Assembly (NCBI RefSeq): GCF_000237925.1
Contig: NC_031502.1
Coordinates: 8,177,352-8,241,351, forward strand
Direction: 5' to 3'
Source: Schistosoma mansoni
Lineage: Eukaryota; Platyhelminthes; Trematoda; Strigeidida; Schistosomatidae
Length of the DNA stretch: 64,000 nt
Part shown: positions 27,901-38,677 of the stretch, piece after piece
How positions within the stretch are numbered: position 1 is the first letter of the stretch
Layout of the letters: each line of letters opens with the position of its first letter
Notes under the pieces: model-generated
Told to the model about the DNA's origin: nothing
Seen by the model: the letters and a program-made list of their open reading frames with translations, nothing else
Databases searched by the model: none
Made by a program: the position numbers and the translations under genes

Positions 27901-30900
27901 GTTAATACGTGTTTTTATTACAAAACATGCAATGAATTATGGTGGTTTCAGTCAGTTGTAATCAACACAGAGCCAGATATAAATGTACATTGACCCAAGT
28001 TGCTGCAGCATATCAGCACAAAGAAATGAAATCAAACAGATACGTAATCGAAGAGTATATGATATTAAGAAAAATTGAAGATAGAGATTATGCGGGTTGG
28101 AAAACGAAAGGTTTTGCAAATTAAGTAGAATGGTCCACCGGGGTCCTTGATGCTTGTGTGGTTGCGGTATATGACTAAGGTGTGTTATTCAGGTTGTAAA
28201 GAACGTAAATGTTGTTTAGTTCTTTTAAAAACCGATGTAACCCACTCTTTGGCAGCGTGTGTTTATGATTATCGGCCCTGAGACGGTCGATTTTGAGGAG
28301 AGTCCTGTCACTCTCTTGAAACTTTCTCATAGGAATTTGCGTTTACAGCCTCTCCCATTGTCTTCAATTGGGGGGATTTTGTTTACGAAAGTTAGAGGTG
28401 CGGAATTTCCACCGAGGGGAGTTTGAAAACCGTGATTCTAAACATGTAGTGAACTAGAGCTTCAGGATCCTGAAGGCATGAGTGGCCCATGGACCTTGTT
28501 TTGATCACCCACTACTATGAGACAAGAGCTCGTGACGTTGCTGTACTGTCCTGTGGATTAGACTTCTACGTCAAAAGCTCAAGAAGTGCCCCTAAAAATA
28601 TTTCATTGGTACTAAATTTTATGTAGATTAAATAAAATAAATTGTATAATATTGAGGCCCATCCAACGACACTCCCCTTCAGCCTGTTTATTAATTTAAC
28701 ATAATTAGCGGCAATATAACGGGAACTTGTTGATACATCGTGTATGATAGATTTTATGCGACTTCTTTTCTTTTTCTGATTATCGCTCAGTTATTAGCAC
28801 AATACTGTTAATATTTCAATATCCTTGCCATATCTCCTCATTATACTAAATTTGGCGTGGCAACTTTGTCCGACTCACATTTGAGTTGAATCCTACGTTG
28901 CATTGTTTAACTCCAACAACATACACAGTTATTCTCATGATTTTGTATTGAAATAAATAGGTAATATTATTATTACAATGCCGAATGCTAATATTTTTCT
29001 TGATTTTAATTTATAAGCTTATGAACTGTATGTATCTTTGTGATTTAGAATTTGTACTAGTAAATAGTGTATACCTCAAATCTCTAAAGAGAACGTGTAA
29101 ATGATAACGAAATTGGAAATTGTTGTGTTATTCAACTAATACTCTAATAACATGTATTTACAAGCAACAGCCTTAGAATTGGTTGACCTATAAAAATTAA
29201 AATGGGCCAGAAAACTACTTAAACATATTTCATTATTTTTTATACTTATGAACATAGCTAAATGGTATTCAATTATTCTGTTAAACTGTGCAAATCATTG
29301 CTCTTTTGGGATTTCGAGTAATGTTGACTAAGTAAAACTATTTGAAGAGACATTTTCACAATACCACTTTATTTATAATTATGATCTTTGTTTCGTATTA
29401 TTTAATTAACATTGAATATTGCTTTTGTTTTCAATATGACTCGCAGTTGTATTTTATACTCATATATCAGGCTTTTGTATGCTTCTCTTAATTTTAGTTA
29501 AAAGGTCGTCATAAAAACAACAGTAAGAGTTGCCTTTTTACTGTTCCTTTCAATATAGTCTCAGTCTTACTGGAGGTCAGTTTCCCCCTGAATAGCTCAA
29601 TCATAACGTCTCAAGCTATAAAGTTGGGTGATACGTGTCCAAATCCCCTGGCGAGCATCAGTTCTCTCAAGATTGTAATCAGTCAGTCAGGAACACCTTG
29701 TTGGCGATTTCCAACTAGCATGAACGTCCAGGGTTTCCTGTCGACTACTTCCTACCACTTAACGTCTCTACATGGTGTACGTGATGTTGAATTATTTAGA
29801 CCAATGACGACATTGAAACTTCATCAAGAGATTTCGGTTAGCACTAAGGTGACTGGAAAAACATGACACTAGTTACCACTCAGTGATCAGTCATTTGTAC
29901 TCGTGAATATACATTTTATATAGTTACAAATTGACATATTTTCGTAAATTCTCATTGTATCTCCATTGTGTTGCTCTGGTGTCATCGTACCTTAACACTG
30001 TTGAGCTATTTTTTTAAAATCACTTTATACAAATTCTTTCATTTTTCGAATTATTCGTATAAAATAGGCCAATTCATTATGGAACCTACTGCTCCTTATA
30101 ATCATCGATTTTATCAATCAAACCAGAAAACGCTACCGAAAACATTCCATAAAGCTTTACGACGTGATGTGAGTTATCGTTTTTATGCCTTAAGCTGATT
30201 TTTTCATATTTCAAATATGATGTTACATGGTTATCCGTTTCTTTTTTGCATCGTTTAGAAATTTTGTAACAGCTTTTAATCGTTTGTGAATAATTTGTGT
30301 AAAAACCTCAAAAGAACTTAAACCTTGACATTTCAATAAACATAATTTCTTTACTTTTTCTTTTGTATGTTACACGGCGTATCATTAATAAATTTACTAA
30401 TATCTTTACTTTATTCAATCCATGGTCAACAGGTCATGTAAATCCACACATTTCTCAAAATTCCTTAGTAAGTACATAACAAATCCAAATGAGTGGTCTG
30501 AAATCCCTCTTTAATACTCATAACTCATGTAATTATGTAATTAAAAATAGCTGACCATGCAACACCACGAACAATAAATGTTTATTAGTATCTAATTAGG
30601 ACTATCTTTTGGTGGAATCTGTATTATTTGCGCTGGTTATTTTCTGCCAAACTTTCATTATCATTTTGGACATCTTCAGTGCTTATTCCATTTATAAGTT
30701 TCCAGGACATCCATTAAAAACTTCGCAACTAGATCATCTAGCTCAGAGAACACAACCACCACCGAAAGGTGGGTCCCCCCGAACTGGAAATCGTCTTTTA
30801 GATTCGACTTTATTTTGTGACCAGTAAATCGATATAATAACAAGAAGCGATTAGGTTTCAAATTGTTTTTCGTATTATTTCTTTATTATCTTTGTCTCCT

Positions 30901-31901
30901 CTTACCCTCCATTTCTAGTTTAGTTGACCTTTTATTTTTATATATAAATGTTCTTAACAAGTATATGTGTGATCAGATTGTTCAAAATGTATTGCGCTAA
31001 TATGTCACATAGTTCTGATAATCCTCGTCTTCTTATTACACTATCGAAACAAAATGTTAGTCAAAAGAAAGCATACAATTAAAATTAGTATTTAGTGAGA
31101 AAAAGATGCCAAATAAAAACTACCCAAGTATCTTATTATTTTTTTTAGTTCACCACTTTGTATCATTCTCTAATAACTTGCAATTTTCGTGTTGAAGTTT
31201 CCTTAATACTTTCATTAATGTTTACTCCGTTGTTTATGCGAACATGTGTCTGATGTTAGTTGTAGTGGGAAAAAAATCTCCGATCCCTATCAGATTTGAA
31301 GAAAACTAACATTTATTTGTGAAGATGATATTTGACATAACCACAGCGCTTGGAATTTAAATAATTCCAACGTTTCATCCAGCAAACTTGTCGGGAATTG
31401 TTCGGCGTAAAAATCAAAAATTATCAAAGAATATATAACGTTTAACAATCAAATCAAATCTATACTTGATACTTATTCAATCATATTAAGATGGTGACCT
31501 TAGTCAGTAGGAAATTAATTTGAGTCAGTAAGATGTGAATCACATGAAAAGTACACAGTGTGAAAATAAATGAATGAGTGATTGTGTATGTGTGTAATTT
31601 TAAGTTATCAATAATTAATACTATTTGGGGAGGGAATGTGAATAATATGTCTATTTATATGGCGAAAATATACTGTGTCAATTGAAAAATGCCTATAAGA
31701 GACAGAGAGAGTGAGAGATGATAATCCGATGTAATGTTAGACCGCACATTGAAAACCTATAAACTCACCTGGATGCACACTATTGAGGATTCGCGATATT
31801 AGGACGAAATAGCTGTTTAAAGCTTTCAGATTTTCAATGATGGTCTAACATTGATCAATTCATGATCTTAATTAACACTTAACAATTTCCACAATACTGC
31901 A

Positions 31902-31938
<37 letters not shown>

Positions 31939-34900
31939 ATGACTCTTCTTCCCTTTCATTGACAGCTGTTATTCAAGTGAAATATCTTCATCTTATTCAA
32001 TGAATCAATGTCTATAATTTCTTTTATCTCTATACGTTAATAAACAATCATTTACTATGCATCAATGCTTATTCAATACATTCATATTAGATTAAACCAT
32101 TTAGTTGGCTTTAACGTTAGCAAATGTTAACCTCCTTAAAGTCCGACCTTTTTTCTTTGGGAAAAAAAAAGTAAATTTACATTTGTTCTTTGGGAATTGT
32201 ACATATGGGAATGTTAATTTTCTTACCTCCTTGTTGATCATATATACATGAAAAGGCGAAGACTTTCATCAGGTTTTTGAATANNNNNNNNNNNNNNNNN
32301 NNNNNNNNNNNNNNNNNNNNNNNNNNNNNNNNNNNNNNNNNNNNNNNNNNNNNNNNNNNNNNNNNNNNNNNNNNNNNNNNNNNNNNNNNNNNNNNNNNNN
32401 NNNNNNNNNNNNNNNNNNNNNNNNNNNNNNNNNNNNNNNNNNNNNNNNNNNNNNNNNNNNNNNNNNNNNNNNNNNNNNNNNNNGTGCAAAATGAAAATTT
32501 CTTTAAACATCAGAGTGAATGTAAAATGACGTTGGATGCATTAAAAACAGGACACACGATCAACTTTGATGTGACCAAAATACTTCAGAGTGGGTTTGGT
32601 ATGCGTCAAGAATGATTGACAGCAGAAGCAATATATATCGGAACAAGCTGTACAGAAGAGATGGTATTCAACTAATCATCTCTTAGCAAATGATCATTTA
32701 CAAGTAATTTGAACATTTTCTCTATTCACTCTGTTTATATCACATGCAGCCCGTTTTCTGACAGAAATTAATGCGAATATTTTAACATCATAACTAAATA
32801 TTTGAGGATTCTTATTTCACATTCACCCTGATGTTTAAAGAAATTTTCATTTTGCACTTTTATTTTCACCGTTAAATAAACAAATGATTAACATTCATTC
32901 ACCAAATATTATTAACTATTATTAACTTAAAATTGCACACATACACAATCACTCATTCATTTATTTTCACACTGTACTTTTCATGTGATTCACATATTAC
33001 TGACTCAAATTAACATCTGAATATGATTGAATAAGTGTTTAGTATAGATTTGATTTGATTGTTAAACGTTATATATTCTTTGATAATTTTGGTTTTTACA
33101 CTGAAGAATTCCAGACATGTTTGCTGGATGAAACGTTGGAATTATTTAATTGTTAAGCGCTGTGGTTATGCCAAATATAATTTTCATCAACAATTTCTTT
33201 GGCACTCAATTTACGTCAAACTATTCGCTCAAATATTGACGAATATTTGTATAAAGTAACCTTATTAAGTTTAACGCCTAATTTTGAATGACATCAACTA
33301 TACTCAACCTTGAACCACACACTTTTTATTTAGTGGTAATAGTAATAGCGGAGTCCAGGACTTATGTTTCGTTCTATATATCGTTGGCTGTTTGTTTATG
33401 GATCTCATTGTTCGTTTTGTAATATTGAAGCAATCCACTCAAGATGCATGTATGTCTGTAGAGACCAGTCAGTTGTAGTCTTTAATATTATTAACAACCA
33501 GATAATACCAATCGTTACAAATTAGTCTAAGTTTGGACAACGTAGGGTATTTTACACTCCATATGTTAATAAAGAAATATAAGATTAGAAAACTTTCTAA
33601 ACATCTGATGTTCTATACGTATAATTCGAAAATTAATTCTTTCTATCATTATTATAATTGTTTCTAACTGTCAATAGATCTCTCTTCTATCCACCATTCT
33701 TCCAAACGATATTATTGTTAAAGGATTTGAAGATCGAATAGATCTTTATTCAATAATGATTATTGGTGCATCTGGTACACCGTATGAACATTGTTTATTC
33801 TTTTTTGATGTTGGTTTGGCATCAAGTTATCCTACAACCCCACCACAGGTAGATTATTGTTATATTCCATGAATAATACTATTACCATATTGGCAACTAG
33901 GATTTATTTGTGTGATATGTCGGTGTTAATCTATATTTTTGTTCTCCTATTTCGATCCAGCTCATTTATCATGTACAAGTTTATGCGCTGTACTTTAAAC
34001 CACACTGTTTATGGGAGACCTAGTAATATCATTCAGTCACCAGAACCAAACCATAATCAGTATATCATAAACTAACCTATATTAACCATCCATGGATATT
34101 TGACTGGTCGATTCGTGATATCGATATTATTTAATAATCTTTACAATTCTGTATACTAAGAATCGAAGTAGTTGTAACAATGTTTGGGTATGCAACCTAC
34201 TGATTTAAGTAGTACGCCATCATTCTGTGACTTCAATACATACTTTTTCTCTAGATGTCACCGATGTGCTATTCAGGTGCTGAAATTAAAACAGGTAGAG
34301 TGGTGGGTGTCGAACCTAGCAACCTAGTAGTGAAGAAAATCCAAATGCTTCAAAATGTATTTATTTAAGTTAAGAAACCCTCAAATTATTTGCTTTTTTA
34401 TCTCTCTTTATGAATTATAGTTCTAACGAACAGCGAAATCTACGATAACTTTTCATTTCGCATTGCCCTACTGATTTTTACAATTATCTGACTGGTCACT
34501 TCTGATTTGTTTGATACTTTTGTTACTTGTCTTGAAGTCATATTTTTTGTCACATAAACGAAGCTGTTGTTTTACATTTTTGACTCCTTGAGATAATAAA
34601 CTCGTCGGATCCTGTACGCATGCTTATTTACATCGTGTGTTGTGGATTATCTTTTGGTATTGGCAGATAAAACCAAAAATGGAAATCAGAATTTGTGAAT
34701 TGCCGAAATGTATATTTGTTATAATTTTTAAAAACTAAAACCATGAATCGATCAGTGTCAGATCATCATTGTAAACTTGGAAGCACTGGATGACTGTTTC
34801 ATCCTAGTATGAGATCTCTCCACAGTTCAGATCCACGAATTCTCACTCGGGATCAAACCCAAAGCTCTCTGTCTAGCACACTAATATTCAACATCTAGAC

Positions 34901-35431
34901 CACTGAGTCGGCATCCAGCGCTGTTTTTGCTATATTCGAGCATACGTCGATGTTCAACTTTCGAACACTAAGTTACATTTACTAGTCCCGCTTCATTTAC
35001 TTTGGTTTAAGCAGCTAGGTAGTATCACTAGTCCTCACTCACGAAATCTCTCGAAAATAGATACATGAATCTGTACTTGGTAATTTAGTTACAGCGTAGT
35101 TGAATCATTCAACTTCAAAACATCAGCTACATTTTTGAATCCTCATACTTCCACTTAGTTTGAACAGCAGTGTAAAATTTTTGCTCCTCTACATAAATTG
35201 TTCTTTCAACGAAGTACATGGACGTACGTATTCTTGGACTGAATAAATACATTAATAATGAAATTCTGCACTTTTTTCAACATGGTATTCAGTTTTACCA
35301 ATCATAGAAATTTTACTATTGCATTAACTGGCAAATTTTTTCAAATAAATCTAACTTAAGTCCCTTGGAATATGCAATTGAAAGCTTTAAAATGGAGTGA
35401 CACTTGTCTTTTTTTGGTTGCTCAGTTATTG

Positions 35432-35484
<53 letters not shown>

Positions 35485-38400
35485 GTTTAAGTAAAGTTGA
35501 TTTACCACTCACACTTTCATTAAAATAGCGATTAGTGTAAAAAAGCATAAGGTGAGTGTGAAAATCGACCTATATTATACTGATTATTTTTAGTGATTAT
35601 CGTCTTCGTTTTGAACTCATTGTTTTAGATAGATAGACAGAAAAAACATGATCCTCATACATGACCTAATTTTAGACCACTCAGTGTTAATGTTTCTTAT
35701 TCTTATGTTTTGAGATAGCTTACAGGAACGGTTGATTGCGAATGATTGGGAGAGATTCTCCTAATACGATATCGGATTTACGCGAACTGGACGACTAATA
35801 CACTAAAACACTTCAAAAACAATTGCGCCTGTGTGATGCACTTGGGAAAAAACCTTATTATTTAAAAAGTCACGTTTACAAGGGACAGCCAACTATTTTT
35901 TAGCAACAAATGAATGATCTTTGAGTTACAATAAAATTTACAAGCAAACGGCGAAAATAACCAGTCAGATAACCTCGAAGTTCACTGGTGATTTGAGAAT
36001 AGGAAAATAGCTGCTGTGGATTTCCTAATATGTTCAAATTAACATTCAACAGCGAAAAGTAGATAATTTGATGTCTTTCTAGTACTTTTCTTAAGATATA
36101 ATATTTTATGTGAAAAGTTTTACGAAATAAGTTGATGAAATATATAGAGAGATATTCATAGCAAGATTCACAGTTCACTTTATCACCGATTGATAGATAG
36201 TAAGGTCGGGTAAAATTTTTGCTTATGGATTCATCGTTTCTTACTGTCAATAACTAAGTCTTTATGTGGATACAGTAAGAGAGACTAATTATTGTAGTTG
36301 TAGTCGAAAATCATGATCAGTAAAATCAACCAAGCTAATATTTATAGGCCAATAACTTACAGATATACCTAATGTACTCTGTGGCCAGGGAGTGAATTTA
36401 AAAGTCTGGATTACTAAATTGCGATCCATTGCTTTAAATTTAATATGCTCATCATGAGAGCTAAATCTGCGTCCAGTCTTCGTTGTGGTCGTGAATGTAC
36501 ATTCTTAAAACTTCCTAAACAATAATTAAGAAGTTGTTTTGGCACCACTGTTTTTCATTAGTTATTCTACTTTAAAAATTACCATCACCTTACTTTTTTC
36601 TGTAGTACTACAAGTTTTTTTCCAATAATTTTTCAATTAAAGGTACATTATTACAGTTTCGGCAATGAAAAAGTCAATCCGAATTTGTATGTTGATGGAC
36701 ATATTTGTCTTTCTTTACTGGGTACATGGAATGGTCACGGCAGTGAGAATTGGAGTGCTGAAACGTCCAATTTATTGCAACTAGCTATATCAATTCAGGG
36801 TGAGATTGATAAATATTTCTCATTATTAGATTAATTGTTTTATTATAGCTTTATACCATGCTTATTGTGTGAATGCTTTAGTAGTTTGCATTATCGACTG
36901 GCTTAAACTAGGAGAATATTAGAAACCAGAAAAGATTACTCGGTAGCTATTTTTCCCTCATTTGAGACTGCCTAACGTTGCTTACCCAGAACCGCCAACT
37001 AATTTCTCGTCTAGTGTTTTATTCTCTAACATCTAGAAAGGATGAGATTAACTTTTGGGTAATTCGTATGACTACTACTACTACTTACATTGTTTTGAGT
37101 AGTTTAGATTTCACCAAAAAAGTTTGCTGAGTGGTAATGGCATTTATCATTGAGTCAGCTGATTTAATACATTAAGTATACTTTAGCGTATGAAATAGTC
37201 AAATCGCAAATAACCCATTACTTTTTATCTCGAATTTATATTGTATTTATCCGGATTCGTTTTTCATGCTAATACACAAAAGTTGATATAATATTGGATA
37301 TTTATGCCATCTCTTCTTTCTCTACAGCATTGATTCTTAATTCAGAACCGTATTTTAATGAAGCTGGTTATGAAGAGCGACGTACGGATCCAATCTATCA
37401 AGAACAAAGTCGTATTTACAATGAGGCTGTGGTAGCGTTAAATCTGCAATCAATGATAAGTATTGTACAAAATCCTTTCCCTCATTTCCGTAAAGAAATT
37501 ATCAAACATTGTGTTGATAAATGTAAAAAGTAAGTAATTTGTATGTAAAATCTAAATCAAATTTTAAATAATTTATCTCCTATTGCGAAAAAGTGGTCTA
37601 TACTTTAACGCTTATCGGCCCGCATTTCAGCCTCCTATCTCATAAGCCTGTCAGAACATATGGACTGTTAGCAGATAAAACTTCTACTGCACTTATAACA
37701 TAGACTAAATATCCAAAATCATCGTAAGATGAATAGGAAATCACAGCATTCTTATGGCTATGCACACGAAGGAAATATGAGTAATATTAGTCCCATAGTT
37801 AATTTGCAATGAATTTAGAAGATAAAACATATAAAAGCAGTTTATACGTCAACTGAAAGCTTACAATATGAGGAATATAAAAATATGGTAATTCGAATGC
37901 CTAATAGTTATGTCAGTCAGTCAGTCACAATGTACAATTTCGTACGTACGTAAATCAGTTCGAGTTGCCATACCACATTAGCACGGAGATGCAGTTGTCA
38001 GTTCAAAACCATAGTGGTAGAGGTAGTAAGAGTATAAACAGTAATCCGAAAGATTAGGGTTTGAAGATGTTATTGAAGGAGTATAATCCAGTGAAATAAA
38101 TTTGAAAAGAGAAAATAAAGATAGGGACATTAAGAATTCAGAATATTAGAATTTGGGAGAACACAAAGAGTGGATGCAACTTCGCTATTGCAAACGATTT
38201 TGATCCATTTCATTCAAGATCTATAACCATCAGTTGTTATCATCTCGTGGATCCCAACCAGGTGGTCTACATCTCCCAACATGGCTCATTCCACTTGTCA
38301 GTGACTTCATGGATTTGTTCCACGTTTTGGTCTGTCCTCCCCTGGATTTCTCCCAACCTACTCCTACACCATAAAACATTGCACGTCGGGGCAGTCGGTG

Positions 38401-38636
38401 GTTGGGCGTACGTAGCACGTGTCTCAGCCATCTCAACTGATGAAGTTTCACTACTTCATCAATTGGTTTGTCACCCTTACCTAGTGCCCGTTTCCTAACA
38501 ACTGCATTACTTACTCGGTGGTTGAGATACTGACACATAAACGTCCTATACTCTAGCTCTTAAACGGCTACTGAGTGAAAAAACTAATAGTGGAACAGAA
38601 AGATTGTTGCACTGAACAGAATCAAATCCATAAGCA

Positions 38637-38677
<41 letters not shown>

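Noticed and set aside
29624-29866. Possible extra UBE2O exon
   Set aside because: The exon chain 27494 to 30068 already agrees in phase, and the frame has no similarity to the protein.
32238-32615. Frames across the N run (also at 43725-44029)
   Set aside because: Made of unknown bases; not evidence of coding.
35900-36250. 116-codon minus-strand frame
   Set aside because: Lies in a UBE2O intron in AT-rich sequence, with no recognisable motif.
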